A stretch of 64,000 nucleotides of DNA from Saccharibacter floricola DSM 15669 (lineage in GTDB: Bacteria > Pseudomonadota > Alphaproteobacteria > Acetobacterales > Acetobacteraceae), in contig NZ_KB899336.1 in NCBI RefSeq assembly GCF_000378165.1, forward strand, positions 1 through 64,000, in the 5' to 3' direction. Positions 27,251 through 37,910 of this stretch are shown here, piece after piece. The position numbers were made by a program, and so were the translations under genes. The notes under the pieces were generated by a model that ran no database searches, was not told the DNA's origin, and saw only the letters and a program-made list of their open reading frames with translations. How positions within the stretch are numbered: position 1 is the stretch's first letter; every line of letters starts with the position of its first letter.

Positions 27251-28411
27251 GTGCCTCGCTCTCTCGCTCTTTATATCCACTGGCCGTTCTGCCTAGCAAA
27301 ATGCCCTTATTGCGATTTTAACTCGCATGTGCGGGACACGATCCCGCAAGAGCGTTTTGCACGGGCACTCCGCCGAGAACTCGCCTATCAGGCAGAACGC
27401 CTTAACCAAGAAGAACGACGCCAGCTCGGCTCCATCTTCTTTGGCGGTGGAACGCCCTCTTTAATGGCACCTGAGACGGCATCGGCCCTTATTGACGATG
27501 CCCGCCGCCATTTTTCCTGCGTTAATGACCTCGAAATTACACTTGAGGCCAATCCAACCAGCGTGGAAGCAACTCGTTTTGCCGCTTTCCGACAGGCTGG
27601 CATCAATCGCCTCTCACTGGGCGTTCAAAGCCTCCGTGATGACGCCCTCCAAAAATTAGGCCGACAACATAATAGCCATCAAGCACGAAACGCACTGGAG
27701 CTAAGCCGTTCCCTTTTTCCACGCCTCTCGTTCGACCTTATTTATGCTCGGCCGCAGCAAACGTTAGACGATTGGCACGCAGAGCTCAGAGAAGCCCTTG
27801 ACCTCGCCGCCGATCATCTCTCGCTCTATCAGCTCACGATTGAACCGGGCACGTCTTTTGAAGCGCTCTTCCGTCGGGGTGAGATCACCTTGCCCGATGA
27901 TGAACTCGCAGCACGGCTCTATCTCCAAACAGCAGAAGAAGCCGCTCGCTATGGGTTAGAGCGCTACGAAATTTCTAATTACGCTCAACGAGGCTCTGAA
28001 AGCCGGCATAACCTCACCTACTGGACCTATGGTGATTATCTCGGGATCGGCCCCGGTGCCCATAGCCGCCTCACCTTTGGTGATACCCTCTATGAAGGGC
28101 GTTGCCATCGCGCTCCAGAGCCTTGGGCAAGCCTTGTAGAAGAGCATGGTCATGGGATGCGCTCAGAAAAACCCCTAACCGCTGATATGCGTGGCCGCGA
28201 AGCGCTCCTGATGGGGCTACGTTTACGCGATGGTATCAACGCCGCGCATTTCTTTCGCCGCACGGGAAAAACACTTAAAAGCTGCTTAGACCCCATGATC
28301 CTTCAAGCATGTCTTGAAGAAGGGTATCTTCTCAATGATCGGCACTCTCTTCGGGCAACAGAAGAAGGGCTTTTACGGTTGGAAGCCCTTCTAGCCCGAT
28401 TAGTTCTCTAA
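27251..28411 (+). CDS. hemW: Radical SAM haem chaperone HemW
   Basis: 386 residues. The radical-SAM cluster motif CLAKCPYCDFNSH (Cys at about 17, 21 and 24) and IFFGGGTPSLM are near the N-terminus; the HemN_C domain is at the end. CPYCDFNSH without the fourth Cys of true HemN marks it as HemW, a haem-trafficking protein, and not oxygen-independent coproporphyrinogen oxidase. The start is GTG. Tight spacing to kup (6 nt) and the DUF1489 gene (12 nt) indicates one transcript ending at the terminator at 28866-28905. Confidence 0.92.
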   Translation: MPRSLALYIHWPFCLAKCPYCDFNSHVRDTIPQERFARALRRELAYQAERLNQEERRQLGSIFFGGGTPSLMAPETASALIDDARRHFSCVNDLEITLEANPTSVEATRFAAFRQAGINRLSLGVQSLRDDALQKLGRQHNSHQARNALELSRSLFPRLSFDLIYARPQQTLDDWHAELREALDLAADHLSLYQLTIEPGTSFEALFRRGEITLPDDELAARLYLQTAEEAARYGLERYEISNYAQRGSESRHNLTYWTYGDYLGIGPGAHSRLTFGDTLYEGRCHRAPEPWASLVEEHGHGMRSEKPLTADMRGREALLMGLRLRDGINAAHFFRRTGKTLKSCLDPMILQACLEEGYLLNDRHSLRATEEGLLRLEALLARLVL

Positions 28412-28423
28412 AAAGGCTCGCTT

Positions 28424-28846
28424 ATGCTCCATATGATCAAGCTCGCCGTTGGGTGTGCCTCCCCTGACATCCTCAGAGAATGGACGAAAACCGAACGCAT
28501 AAACGGTCATGTTTATGTGCAAACACGCACAAAACCCAAGCGCACGGCTGAAATCTTGGATGGGGGGTCAATCTACCGCGTCATGAATGGGCTTATTACC
28601 TGTCGCCAACCCGTCATTGGTTTTGACCACTACACACGCCCAGATGGCCATCAAGGTACGCTCATTCTCGTTTCTGATGATGTTATTGCCGTCCAGCCTC
28701 GCCCTATGCGCCCTTTCCAAGGGTGGCGTTACCTGAAACCAGAAGACGCCCCAGCAGACCTTAAAGGTGGCCAGCAGCACAATGATGGCACAGCGAATCT
28801 TCCGCCCACTTTGCGTGCACGCTTAACAGAGCTCGGCCTTCTCTAA
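28424..28846 (+). CDS. DUF1489 family protein
   Basis: A 140-residue cytosolic protein of the alphaproteobacterial DUF1489 family, function unknown. Typical features: MIKLAVGCASPD at the start, RTKPKRTAEILDGGSIYRVMNGLITCRQPV in the centre (shown here in part: PKRTAEILDGGSIYRV), and RPFQGWRYLKPEDAPADL near the end. AAGG lies seven bases before the first ATG. Last gene of the kup-hemW transcript. Confidence 0.85.
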   Translation: MLHMIKLAVGCASPDILREWTKTERINGHVYVQTRTKPKRTAEILDGGSIYRVMNGLITCRQPVIGFDHYTRPDGHQGTLILVSDDVIAVQPRPMRPFQGWRYLKPEDAPADLKGGQQHNDGTANLPPTLRARLTELGLL

Positions 28847-28865
28847 AATTTTTGACTCTTCCGGG

Positions 28866-28905
28866 AAAAAGGGCCATGACATGTTCCCATATCATAGCCC
28901 TTTTT
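28866..28905 (+). terminator. Intrinsic terminator after DUF1489 gene
   Basis: AAAAAGGGC pairs with GCCCTTTTT, and ATGA with TCAT inside it, with one unpaired base on each side of the junction. The T run of the right arm serves as the terminator tail. It is nearly symmetric, so it may also stop minus-strand transcripts such as that of the NMO gene. Confidence 0.85.
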
Positions 28906-28929
28906 ATTGCTGTTATGGCAAAAGCAAAC

Positions 28930-30357
28930 TTAGCGCCCTGTCATAATCCGATCAACGAGCTCCTTAACAGTTGGAATATGCCCATTCGCGTAGAAGGGAT
29001 CCTCCCGGAAACGCCACGCACTCGTTCCACCAAAAAGAAGATTACGCTCTATCAACGCATCTTCCTCTTCCTTGCTCATGTCCCCAACATGCGACACTTC
29101 CTGAAGAGTTTTTTGAATGCAGAAAGAACGTGGATCAGCTCGCTGTCCTGTCGTATAAGTCGGCCCTTTTTGCGACCAGTTTGAGAAACGACATTGTGAC
29201 AAACACCCCATGCATCCAGCTTGGTCACTCACAATCTGTCGCGCCTGTTCAGGCGTAACAAAAACAAGTGTGTCGTCTGGCGTCCGCAGCGCTTCTGTAA
29301 AGCCTGCCTGGCACCATTGCTCAACACGCTCTCTATCATCTGCTTTTAAGAAGACCTGACGCCCCCGTGCCCCAACCGCACAAGGAGCCTCAAACCCTTC
29401 TCCATACTCTGAGCGATAAGGCACCTGTCGCTCTGAACGCGCCCGTAGCTCTTGGAGAAAACTATTATTCACCGCAGACGAATAAAAGCCTGTCGGGGAA
29501 AAGCGATTGAGGAACACATCACCCTTTTTCAGGGTGAGCAAACGCCGCTTCCACGCCTCTGGCACAGGGCTTTCTTTTGTCAGTAATGGCCGTGTCCCAA
29601 ACTGAAAGGCAATCGGCCCGATGTCGGGATTATCCAACCAATCTGACCAATCCTCAAGATGCCATACACCACCAGCCATAATGATCGGCACGTCATGAAG
29701 ACCAAAGCTGCGCATAACACGGCGTAAAGCCACAACCCGTTCATAAGGCTGTTCAGGCTTAAACGGATCTTCCGTGTTAGACAGGCCATTATGCCCACCA
29801 GCACGCCACGGATCCTCGTACACCACACCACCCAACAAATCAGGAGTGCGTGAGTAAGACCGCCGCCAAAGCGCATTAAATGCACGAGCTGAAGAGATAA
29901 TCGGGTAATAATAAACGCCAAATTGCGCCGCAATTTCTGACAAACGATAGGGCATTCCCGCCCCACATGTCAGGCCATGAATAAGTCCGGGAGCTCCCTC
30001 AAGAATTCCCTTAACGACTTCTTCTGCTGCCCCCATTTCCCACATGAAATTAGCATGAATACGGCCTCGGCCGCCTGAAATCTCGTGGGCAATACGCGCT
30101 TGAGCAATCCCACCCTCAATCGCATAGCGAATGAGTTCTTCTTGCTTATCACGGCGGGTTCTACCACTATAAATCTGTGGAATCGGGTTTCCATCAGCAT
30201 CATAACTATCCGCATTAACAGCGGAAATTGTGCCAACCCCTCCGGCAGCAGCCCAGTGGCCTGCGGAAACCCCTGTCGAAACAGAGACCCCCTTCCCTCC
30301 CTCGATCAGAGGAAGCGCATCCCGACCAGACAAATGGATGGCATTGATCGACTTCAT
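28930..30357 (-). CDS. Nitronate monooxygenase / NPD-like flavoprotein with C-terminal Cys cluster
   Basis: 475 residues. The N-terminal two thirds resemble the FMN-dependent TIM barrel of nitronate monooxygenases and FabK-type enzymes: GHWAAAGGVGTIS, LTCGAGMPYRL, DVPIIMAGGVWHLEDW and FQFGTRPLLTKES. The last third is an extension unusual for this family with the cysteine group GCMGCLSQCRFSNW and another Cys nearby, which could bind an iron-sulfur cluster. The frame opens 7 codons earlier; ATG 30357 is preferred. It stands alone between the hemW and pnp transcripts. The flavin fold is well supported; the reaction is unknown. Confidence 0.78.
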   Translation of the reverse strand: MKSINAIHLSGRDALPLIEGGKGVSVSTGVSAGHWAAAGGVGTISAVNADSYDADGNPIPQIYSGRTRRDKQEELIRYAIEGGIAQARIAHEISGGRGRIHANFMWEMGAAEEVVKGILEGAPGLIHGLTCGAGMPYRLSEIAAQFGVYYYPIISSARAFNALWRRSYSRTPDLLGGVVYEDPWRAGGHNGLSNTEDPFKPEQPYERVVALRRVMRSFGLHDVPIIMAGGVWHLEDWSDWLDNPDIGPIAFQFGTRPLLTKESPVPEAWKRRLLTLKKGDVFLNRFSPTGFYSSAVNNSFLQELRARSERQVPYRSEYGEGFEAPCAVGARGRQVFLKADDRERVEQWCQAGFTEALRTPDDTLVFVTPEQARQIVSDQAGCMGCLSQCRFSNWSQKGPTYTTGQRADPRSFCIQKTLQEVSHVGDMSKEEEDALIERNLLFGGTSAWRFREDPFYANGHIPTVKELVDRIMTGR

Positions 30358-30410
30358 AGAGGCTCGATGTCTCCACAACTCAGTCAGTAAAAAATGGGAA
30401 GAGGCTCACC

Positions 30411-30433
30411 AAAACCTCCCCCCGTGAGGTTTT
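30411..30433 (-). terminator. Short hairpin at the end of pnp
   Basis: AAAACCTC pairs with GAGGTTTT (8 bp, 7-nt loop), overlapping the pnp stop codon. On the minus strand the right arm ends in TTTT only, so this is a modest terminator for the ribosomal-protein/RNA-processing operon. Confidence 0.5.
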
Positions 30434-32579
30434 ATTCAGCGTCGCGACGAGGACGACCTGGCTTTGCACCAACCTCATCCGTAATGTCGTTACCAGTTGC
30501 CTGATCAACAACCCGCATGGACAATTTTACCTTACCGCGATCATCAAAGCCAATGACCTTAACCTTCACAGCATCGCCCTGCTTCACCACATCAGTCGTG
30601 CGGCCGACGCGGCCTACAGCGAGTTCGGAAATATGCACCAAGCCGTCACGCGGGCCAAGGAAATTCACAAATGCGCCGAAATCAGCCGTCTTGACAACCT
30701 TACCATCATAGATACGGCCCAACTCTGGTTCAGCAGTGATCCCCTCAATCCGGCTAATGGCCTTCTGAGCTTGTTCATCATTGGAAGCAGCGATCGTGAC
30801 GGTGCCATCATCGCCAATATCTACCTTCGCACCGGAATATTCCACGATCTCGCGGATGACCTTACCACCCGAGCCGATCACATCACGGATCTTCTCTTTA
30901 GCCACCGTGATGGTGGTGATCTTCGGAGCATTCCCAGAAACATCCGAACGTCCCTCTGACAGAGCAGCGCTCATCTTGTCCAGAATGTGTAGACGCCCTT
31001 CACGAGCTTGCTCCAGAGCAATCTGCATAATTTCTGGCGTGATGGATGTAATCTTAATATCCATCTGCAGAGCGGTCACACCTTCAGATGTCCCCGCTAC
31101 CTTAAAGTCCATATCCCCGAGATGATCTTCATCACCAAGAATATCGGTCAACACAGCGTAACCACGCTCTTCCTTGATCAACCCCATCGCAATCCCTGCG
31201 ACTGGGCGTGGCAATGGCACACCAGCATCCATCAAGGACAAGGAGGTGCCGCAAACGGTCGCCATGGAAGAAGAGCCGTTACTCTCCGTGATCTCAGAGA
31301 CAACGCGCATCGTGTAAGGGAACTCTTCTTTGGAAGGAAGAAGCGGATTAAGCGCACGCCACGCCAACTTCCCATGGCCAATCTCACGACGACCTGGGGA
31401 GCCCATACGACCGCATTCCCCCACAGAGAAAGGAGGGAAGTTATAATGCAGCATAAAGCGTGAACGATATTCACCACCCAGCGCATCAACAACCTGCTCG
31501 TCCTGCCCTGTACCTAGGGTAGCAACGACCAATGCCTGCGTTTCACCACGTGTAAACAAGGCAGAACCATGCGTGCGTGGCAGAATACCCGCTTCAGCAA
31601 CAATCGGACGAACCGTCTTAAGGTCACGGCCATCAATACGCGTGCCAGTCTTCAAGATCGCTCCACGCACAACCTGTGCCTCAAGCTCCTTGATCATTGG
31701 CTTAGCCATTTCTGGATCGAAGCCTTCTTCTTCCAGAATCTCAGCAATCTGCTCACGCGCTTCTGCGACTTTTTCAACACGCGCTTGCTTGCGGCGCTCT
31801 TTATACGCCTCAGCCATCAGCTTGTTGCCAACTTTATCAACCCGCTTACGCAGAGAAATCTCTTCTTTAGACGTCTCTGGAAGATCCCACGGATGACGTG
31901 CTGCATGCTCTGCAAGAGAGATGATCGCATCAATAACCGGCTGGAAGGCCGTATGCCCCATCATTACGGCATCAAGCATTTCCGTTTCTGGCAGCTCTTC
32001 AGCTTCTGACTCCACCATCAGAACGCCTTCAGACGTCCCAGCAACGAAGAGATCCAGCGCGCTCTCCTTCATCTCACCCAGCGTTGGGTTGACAACCAGT
32101 TTGTCGTCAATCTTCCCAATGCGCGCAGCCCCAACAGGGCCGAAGAAAGGAATACCCGACAATGTCAACGCTGCAGAGCACCCAATCATCGCTACCAGAG
32201 CGGGATCATTTTCCATATCATGGCTCAGAACCGTCGCGACGACCTGAACCTCATTACGGAACCCTTCTGGGAACAGCGGGCGAATGGGGCGGTCAATCAG
32301 ACGAGCTGTCAGCACTTCCGCCTCAGACGGACGCCCTTCACGCTTGAAGAACCCACCTGGGATCTTACCTGCAGCGTAAGATTTTTCCTGATAGTTCACC
32401 GTAAGCGGGAAAAAATCCTGACCAGCTTTTACAGTCTTTGCACCAACAGCTGTACACAGAACCACGGTTTCACCGTAGGTGACCATCACTGCCCCATCAG
32501 CCTGACGGGCAACCTTACCGGTTTCTAGGATAAGCGGACGACCAGCCCACTCAATTTCTTTACGAAAATAATCGAACAT
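30432..32579 (-). CDS. pnp: Polyribonucleotide nucleotidyltransferase (PNPase)
   Basis: A 715-residue phosphorolytic 3'-5' exoribonuclease of the RNA degradosome. Two RNase PH domains ([21 protein letters not shown] in the first, shown in part: [32 protein letters not shown] in the second, with the catalytic [15 protein letters not shown]) are followed by a KH domain ([11 protein letters not shown], about 560-620) and an S1 domain ([17 protein letters not shown], about 625-695). Full normal length and all motifs intact. It lies behind rpsO, the usual order, with a 213-nt gap that contains a perfect hairpin. Confidence 0.97.
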   Translation of the reverse strand: MFDYFRKEIEWAGRPLILETGKVARQADGAVMVTYGETVVLCTAVGAKTVKAGQDFFPLTVNYQEKSYAAGKIPGGFFKREGRPSEAEVLTARLIDRPIRPLFPEGFRNEVQVVATVLSHDMENDPALVAMIGCSAALTLSGIPFFGPVGAARIGKIDDKLVVNPTLGEMKESALDLFVAGTSEGVLMVESEAEELPETEMLDAVMMGHTAFQPVIDAIISLAEHAARHPWDLPETSKEEISLRKRVDKVGNKLMAEAYKERRKQARVEKVAEAREQIAEILEEEGFDPEMAKPMIKELEAQVVRGAILKTGTRIDGRDLKTVRPIVAEAGILPRTHGSALFTRGETQALVVATLGTGQDEQVVDALGGEYRSRFMLHYNFPPFSVGECGRMGSPGRREIGHGKLAWRALNPLLPSKEEFPYTMRVVSEITESNGSSSMATVCGTSLSLMDAGVPLPRPVAGIAMGLIKEERGYAVLTDILGDEDHLGDMDFKVAGTSEGVTALQMDIKITSITPEIMQIALEQAREGRLHILDKMSAALSEGRSDVSGNAPKITTITVAKEKIRDVIGSGGKVIREIVEYSGAKVDIGDDGTVTIAASNDEQAQKAISRIEGITAEPELGRIYDGKVVKTADFGAFVNFLGPRDGLVHISELAVGRVGRTTDVVKQGDAVKVKVIGFDDRGKVKLSMRVVDQATGNDITDEVGAKPGRPRRDAE

Positions 32580-32759
32580 ACTTCTACTTCCTTATAACAA
32601 GGATCAACAATGAGGCGGTCGTCACGGTAAGCCAGATACAAAAAGCAGCGCTTCGGACGGCATGGCGATGATAACGGACAATCCCGCTATGACACCATGT
32701 GGCCTGAAACGCCGAACCATCGTTGCTCTGGCACTGCGTCTCAACGACCTAAAAGACAT

Positions 32760-32783
32760 GGGAAGTATCCTAAGATACTTCCC
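32760..32783 (-). promoter_or_regulatory. Perfect 10-bp stem-loop between rpsO and pnp
   Basis: GGGAAGTATC and GATACTTCCC pair without mismatch around CTAA. It begins 9 nt after the rpsO stop and lies about 180 nt before pnp. On the minus strand ATGTCTTTT follows, so it may be a leaky terminator. In other bacteria the rpsO-pnp spacer carries RNase III sites that control pnp, which is an alternative role. Confidence 0.6.
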
Positions 32784-32792
32784 AGACCAGCA

Positions 32793-33062
32793 TCAACGGC
32801 GGAGGCCGAGGCGCTTAATCAATGTCTGGTAACGCTCTTCGCTTTTACCTTTCAGATAGTCCAAAAGGCCACGACGGCGACCAACAAGCATCAGAAGACC
32901 ACGACGAGAGTGGAAGTCCTTCTTATGTGTCTTGAGATGCTCAGTCAGGTTTGCAACACGCTCAGTAATCAGAGCCACCTGCACTTCTGGTGACCCTGTG
33001 TCACCTTCAGCAAGACGGTACTCAGCGATAACTTCAGCGCGACGCTCAGGAGTAATCGACAT
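32793..33062 (-). CDS. rpsO: 30S ribosomal protein S15
   Basis: 89 residues, the standard length. Binds 16S rRNA in the central domain of the small subunit. Family blocks: [31 protein letters not shown] and [10 protein letters not shown]. The ATG at 33062 is preceded by a strong GGAGAG; a longer frame exists but is not needed. Its first 17 nt overlap the end of truB on the same strand. Confidence 0.98.
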   Translation of the reverse strand: MSITPERRAEVIAEYRLAEGDTGSPEVQVALITERVANLTEHLKTHKKDFHSRRGLLMLVGRRRGLLDYLKGKSEERYQTLIKRLGLRR

Positions 33063-34023
33063 CTTTCTCTCCAAAAAATAAATGGTTTTCTAACATGCGA
33101 ACAGCCTTCAAACGCCCCTCTTCGAGCCGGCAAAGGCCAATCACATGCTCCCCGATCAACACACGCCAAAGAGGATGATCCTCTAAGCGCCCTGATGCGG
33201 ACACAACATGATGGCTGACAGAAACTGTCTGCCCGTAAATGAGTGCCCTCCCCCCTGCGGTTGTCACGGCCAGCGCCGGGATGTCGGCCAGCGCGGTCGC
33301 TACATCCAACAAAGGAGCCGGAAGAGCATCCGCCTTGTCTCTAGTTTCTGCCGATTTGTCCAGTGCTATCTGCTCAATTGAGTAAGCATGAGACAAATCA
33401 AATGGGCCACATTTCGTGCGTCTGAGCACGCTAATATGGCCAACAGTGCCACAGGCAAGGGCAATATCACGGGCTAAAGAGCGCATATACACTCCTTTTC
33501 CCGATTGAACCTCAAAAACAGCATGATCCTGATCGGGACGGTCGATCAGTGTTATCGAATCGATACGAGCAGGCCGTGGGGGGAGTTCTGGAGGGCGTCC
33601 CCGACGTGCAAGATCATACGCACGCTGCCCCCCAACGCGAAGCGCTGAAAAAACAGGCGGCACTTGCATCACCACCCCACCACACAAGGCAGGAAGGATA
33701 GAGCGAATCATCTCATCCGTTGGACGATGCGATGACCGTGCCAGAACATCACCTTCTCGGTCATCTGTTGTACGGCTCTCACCAAAGCACAACGTAAAAC
33801 GATAGCGCTTTGTGGCATCCATAATATAAGGAATTGTACTGGTCGCACGCCCAAAAGCAATCGGCAACACACCGGACGCTAGGGGATCTAACGTCCCCCC
33901 ATGTCCTGCTTTGCGCGCATCAAAGGCCCAACGAACCTTATTCACCATGGACGTAGAGGTTGGCCCAAGCGGTTTATCCAGCACCAGCCAACCATTAATC
34001 TCTTGTCCGCGTTTTCGTGCCAT
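33046..34023 (-). CDS. truB: tRNA pseudouridine(55) synthase TruB
   Basis: 325 residues. Makes the universal pseudouridine 55 in the T loop of tRNA. The opening [21 protein letters not shown] and the catalytic [15 protein letters not shown] (Asp nucleophile, about residue 42) are typical. [15 protein letters not shown] in the middle is the TruB-specific block, and a C-terminal PUA-like segment follows. Start ATG, 9 nt after rbfA. The 3' end overlaps the rpsO start by 17 nt. Confidence 0.95.
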   Translation of the reverse strand: MARKRGQEINGWLVLDKPLGPTSTSMVNKVRWAFDARKAGHGGTLDPLASGVLPIAFGRATSTIPYIMDATKRYRFTLCFGESRTTDDREGDVLARSSHRPTDEMIRSILPALCGGVVMQVPPVFSALRVGGQRAYDLARRGRPPELPPRPARIDSITLIDRPDQDHAVFEVQSGKGVYMRSLARDIALACGTVGHISVLRRTKCGPFDLSHAYSIEQIALDKSAETRDKADALPAPLLDVATALADIPALAVTTAGGRALIYGQTVSVSHHVVSASGRLEDHPLWRVLIGEHVIGLCRLEEGRLKAVRMLENHLFFGEKDVDYS

Positions 34024-34032
34024 TCCGCGCGA

Positions 34033-34476
34033 TTAGTCCTCTGGGTCGGACGTAGAGTCAGACTTCAAGTCACGCTGCACTTCCGGCGTATGCAAGAGAT
34101 GTTCGACTTCCATCGCATGATCAAGAGAAACATCAGGCTGGAAATGCAACTCAGGCACGGTTCTCAAACGGAGTTTCCGCGAAAGCCCTCTGCGTAAGAA
34201 GGATGAAACCCGTTTCAACGCTGGAAGCACGACATGAACATCATCGCGCCCTAAACGCGTGACAAAGACCGTCGCATGGCGGAAATCCGGTGAAACACGC
34301 ACCTCAGTGACCGTAACACTAACACCATAAAGTTCAGGATCACGAAACTCGGTACGCGTGAAGAGATCCGCCAAAACATGACGAACCTCTTCAGCAACAC
34401 GGAGCTGGCGCGTGCTGGGCCCTTCTGCAGGATCTACAGCAGGCCCAACGACATCAAAGGGAGAACGCTGCGTCAA
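34033..34476 (-). CDS. rbfA: 30S ribosome-binding factor A
   Basis: 147 residues. A KH-like assembly factor needed for late 16S rRNA maturation and cold growth. Family features: [14 protein letters not shown], the central [12 protein letters not shown] and the basic helix [17 protein letters not shown]. It starts with a rare TTG whose last two bases overlap the infB TGA (TTGA), so its synthesis is probably coupled to infB translation. No better ATG or GTG lies near the expected N-terminus. The N- and C-terminal tails are acidic and variable. Confidence 0.93.
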   Translation of the reverse strand: MTQRSPFDVVGPAVDPAEGPSTRQLRVAEEVRHVLADLFTRTEFRDPELYGVSVTVTEVRVSPDFRHATVFVTRLGRDDVHVVLPALKRVSSFLRRGLSRKLRLRTVPELHFQPDVSLDHAMEVEHLLHTPEVQRDLKSDSTSDPED

Positions 34477-37235
34477 ACCGGAATCTCTTCCATTTCATAG
34501 CACTCAACCATATCACCCTCACGCAGGTCGTTATAACCAGCGAAGGAGAGACCACATTCATAGCCACGCGCCACTTCACGGACATCATCCTTAAAGCGTT
34601 TCAGCTGGCTCAGATCGCCTTCATGGATCACCACGTTATCACGCAGCAAGCGCACGCCACAGCCGCGCTTGACCACACCTTCGGTCACGTAACAACCAGC
34701 CACCTTGCCAACGCGCGTAATGCTGAAGACCTGGCGAATCTCGGCATAGCCCAAGAACTTCTCGCGATGTTTCGGTGCAATCTTACCCTTGACCAGTTTC
34801 TCCACATCATCAGCAACCTGATAAATAATGGAGTAGTAGCGGATATCCACACCGTCACGCTGCGCAAGACCACGAGCCTGCGTCGTTGCACGCACATTGA
34901 AGGCAACAATCACTGCATTGGACGCTTTAGCAAGCTGCACGTCACTTTCGGTAATCTGACCAACACTCGTGCTCAACACACGCACAGCCACTTCCTCATG
35001 CGACAGCTTTTCCACAGTAGCAGCCAGCGCTTCAGAAGAGCCTTGAACGTCTGCCTTAATCAGCAGCGCCACTTCCTTCTGCTCACCAGCTTGAATGCGA
35101 GCCAGCATCTGATCAAGCGTTCCACGAGCAGCTACCTGCATCGCTGTGGCTTTCTCACGAATCTTCCGCTGACGGAATTCGCTGATTTCACGAGCGCGAT
35201 TTTCGTTCTCAACGACAACGAACAAAGACCCAGCATCTGGAACGCCTGTCATCCCCAGAACTTCGACCGGCACAGATGGCCCGGCCTTCTGGATTTGACG
35301 ACCACGATCATCGAGAAGCGCACGCACACGCCCCCAATGTGCTCCAGCAACCACGATATCACCGCGCTTGAGCGTTCCTTTCTGAACCAGCACTGTCGCG
35401 ACAGAACCACGACCGCGATCCAAACGGCTTTCCACCACAGCACCCTGTGCCGGACGGTTCGGATTAGCTTTCAGATCCAAGATCTCAGCCTGCAGGGAAA
35501 TCCCTTCAAGAAGCTCATCTAGGCCCTCACGCTGGCGCGCAGACACTTCAACTTCCTGTGTATCGCCGCCCATGCTCTCGACCACAACTTCGTGGTTAAG
35601 AAGCTCATTGCGCACACGATCAGGATTTGCCCCTGTCTTATCAATCTTGTTGATCGCCACAATCATCGGCACATTTGCTGCTTTCGCATGCTTAATGGCC
35701 TCAATGGTCTGCGGCATCACACCATCATCGGCCGCAACAACCAGCACAACAATATCAGTGACGGAAGCACCACGCGCACGCATCGCAGTGAAGGCTTCAT
35801 GGCCTGGCGTATCAATGAAAGTCACCTTCCGATCAGATGACGGCATACTCACCTGATAGGCCCCGATATGCTGGGTAATGCCCCCTGCTTCAGCATCGGT
35901 TACCGTTGTGGTACGCAGCGCATCCAGCAAAGAGGTCTTACCATGGTCAACATGACCCATGACCGTCACAACAGGAGAGCGTGGCTTCAGATCTTCTTCA
36001 CGATCTGTGATGTTTTCAAGACCCAGCTCAACATCACTATCGGAAACACGCTTTACGCGATGACCGAATTCATTGACCACGAGCTCGGCCGTATCCGCAT
36101 CAATGCTCTGGGCAGCTGTCGCCATGACACCCATTTTCATCAGAGTCTTGATCACTTCACCCTGACGAACCGCCATACGATTTGCCAGCTCACCGACGGA
36201 AATCGTCTCAGGCACCGTCACATCACGCACAACGCGCACTTGGTCAGAACGAAGACGTTCTAGCTCAGCTTGACGACGCTCACGGTCACGTTGACGACGT
36301 ACAGAGGCCAAAGAACGTGTCTTGCCGTCATCGCCTTCAATAGCGGCACGCACATCAATACGACCAGAACGGCGATCCTGATTACCACCCCCACGACGTG
36401 ACTGCGAACGACGTGATTGCTGCGAAGAGCGACGTGGCGAACCACCGCCGCCACCGCCACCCCGGCGCCCATCATCTTCACCGCCATTGCGACCACGCAA
36501 ATGCAACGTCTCACTCTTGCGAGACGACGAAGTAGAAGAGGACGACGAGGAAGAAGAAGAGGACGACGAAGATGCAGCATTCGAACGTGTCGTCACTGGC
36601 CGGCTCGGCATAATCGCGCGCTCAGCAAGTGGACGCAAACGCTGCGTTGGCTCAGCAATTTGCACACCACCTGTTGACGTTGGCTTCAATGGCGGCGGCG
36701 CAACCTTACGCTTCTCTGCTTGTTCAGCTTGTCGAAGAGCAGCAGCTTCCTTTTCGCTCTGACGCTCAGCGGCTTCCGCTTCACGCGCCTGGGACGCCTC
36801 CTCCGCCTGCTTAGCCTCGGCCTCAGCTTTTAGGCGCGCTTCTTCTTCCGCAGCGGAGCGAATGCGAATCTTTTCAGCTTCACGCTTAGCGGCTTCTTCT
36901 TCAATCTGCCGCTGCTTCATCTGCTCTAGAACGCGCTGACGCTTCTCAAGCTCTGATGTCGTTAGACCGCGAGCACCAATAGGCCCACGTCCACCGCGAC
37001 CACCAGCCCCGCTATGCCGTTTTGGCTTCCGAACCTCAACCCGGACCTCTTTTGATCGCCCGTGGCTAAAGCTCTGCCGCACAGAGCCTGCATCAACGGT
37101 GCGCCCCCCCTCTTTTCGTCCCGATGGACGTAAAGAGAGGCGGCCCCCACCTTTATTCTGCCCGTTCTTAGGAGCCCCCTCTTTCGGAGCCCCAGTCCGG
37201 TTTCCGTCTTGGTTGCGCTCGTTGCCGTCGCTCAT
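34473..37235 (-). CDS. infB: Translation initiation factor IF-2
   Basis: 920 residues. A GTPase that places initiator tRNA in the P site. The N-terminal 300 residues are low-complexity: a Lys/Glu/Ala coiled coil with the IF2_assoc-like segment, an 11-residue Ser run, and an Arg/Gly/Ser-rich linker ([13 protein letters not shown]). The G domain has [22 protein letters not shown] and NKIDK (about 430-560), followed by domains II, III and the C-terminal tRNA-binding domain ([18 protein letters not shown]). The ATG at 37235 comes 15 nt after ylxR. Long disordered N-termini are normal for alphaproteobacterial IF-2. Confidence 0.97.
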   Translation of the reverse strand: MSDGNERNQDGNRTGAPKEGAPKNGQNKGGGRLSLRPSGRKEGGRTVDAGSVRQSFSHGRSKEVRVEVRKPKRHSGAGGRGGRGPIGARGLTTSELEKRQRVLEQMKQRQIEEEAAKREAEKIRIRSAAEEEARLKAEAEAKQAEEASQAREAEAAERQSEKEAAALRQAEQAEKRKVAPPPLKPTSTGGVQIAEPTQRLRPLAERAIMPSRPVTTRSNAASSSSSSSSSSSSSTSSSRKSETLHLRGRNGGEDDGRRGGGGGGGSPRRSSQQSRRSQSRRGGGNQDRRSGRIDVRAAIEGDDGKTRSLASVRRQRDRERRQAELERLRSDQVRVVRDVTVPETISVGELANRMAVRQGEVIKTLMKMGVMATAAQSIDADTAELVVNEFGHRVKRVSDSDVELGLENITDREEDLKPRSPVVTVMGHVDHGKTSLLDALRTTTVTDAEAGGITQHIGAYQVSMPSSDRKVTFIDTPGHEAFTAMRARGASVTDIVVLVVAADDGVMPQTIEAIKHAKAANVPMIVAINKIDKTGANPDRVRNELLNHEVVVESMGGDTQEVEVSARQREGLDELLEGISLQAEILDLKANPNRPAQGAVVESRLDRGRGSVATVLVQKGTLKRGDIVVAGAHWGRVRALLDDRGRQIQKAGPSVPVEVLGMTGVPDAGSLFVVVENENRAREISEFRQRKIREKATAMQVAARGTLDQMLARIQAGEQKEVALLIKADVQGSSEALAATVEKLSHEEVAVRVLSTSVGQITESDVQLAKASNAVIVAFNVRATTQARGLAQRDGVDIRYYSIIYQVADDVEKLVKGKIAPKHREKFLGYAEIRQVFSITRVGKVAGCYVTEGVVKRGCGVRLLRDNVVIHEGDLSQLKRFKDDVREVARGYECGLSFAGYNDLREGDMVECYEMEEIPV

Positions 37236-37250
37236 AGTTCCGCCTGTTCC

Positions 37251-37910
37251 TTACTGACCCGTGCCCTGTGGGCCTGGGAGCGAACCTTCGATCACCCCCG
37301 TCAATCTCTTATATTCCGTTATCAGACGCCGCGCTAATGCCCCCGGTGCCATAACAGCATAAACTGCATGGTCACGTCCGAAGACTGAAGCGAGCACCCG
37401 GCTCTCTAGCTGAATCACCGGCACATCCCGGTGCCCAGACATCAACCGTGAAAGCTCATCCCGACTGGCGTCTGCCGCACATATCACAACCCCAACCTGA
37501 CCAGAAGCGATCCGCTCCCGGCACTTCTGGAATCCACAAACGGCTTCACCCGCTCGCCGCCCCAGACTGATACCATCCTGAAGACGCTTTGCCAGCCCCT
37601 CAGTAACGAGGTTGGGCAAATGTTCAGGAAGTTTTACCTGTCGGCGAGCTCCCCGCGCAAATACACGGGAAAGCTGTGGATTGCCAAGTACCTCACGATC
37701 AGCACAGAGCCACATGCCCCGACCGGGCAGACGCGCTGCCAAATCTGGCACAATGTCTCCGCCCGGCGCTACGACAAAGCGTAGCATATTCTCAGGGTGA
37801 TCATGCCGACGGCTTAGCAAGCAACGCCTCAAGGAAACAGTGTGTTTACCCCCCTTCCTTGAGGGTCCGTCATCAATATCAAGACACTTAGACGTTGCTC
37901 GATTCTCCAC
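37251..37910 (-). CDS. ylxR: YlxR-L7Ae fusion RNA-binding protein (DUF448)
   Basis: An N-terminal YlxR domain (RRCLLSRRHDHPENMLRFVV, with PGRGMWLCAD) is followed by an L7Ae/L30e-like domain (RAGEAVCGFQKCRERI and GVVICAADASRDEL), a fusion usual in alphaproteobacteria. YlxR proteins bind RNA or modulate RNase P and transcription; the exact task here is unknown. The frame is open to 38006, but that overlaps nusA by 119 nt. The GTG at 37910 (22-nt overlap, about 219 residues) is the most economical start, and is uncertain. It sits in its conserved place between nusA and infB. Confidence 0.88.
   Translation of the reverse strand: MENRATSKCLDIDDGPSRKGGKHTVSLRRCLLSRRHDHPENMLRFVVAPGGDIVPDLAARLPGRGMWLCADREVLGNPQLSRVFARGARRQVKLPEHLPNLVTEGLAKRLQDGISLGRRAGEAVCGFQKCRERIASGQVGVVICAADASRDELSRLMSGHRDVPVIQLESRVLASVFGRDHAVYAVMAPGALARRLITEYKRLTGVIEGSLPGPQGTGQ

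Noticed and set aside
27251-28411. Reading the radical SAM gene as coproporphyrinogen oxidase HemN
   Set aside because: The motif CPYCDFNSH lacks the extra Cys of HemN and matches HemW.
34623-35522. A 299-codon plus-strand ORF opposite infB
   Set aside because: It lies entirely within the conserved GTPase and C-terminal domains of IF-2, and its product is His/Thr/Asn-rich without any domain.
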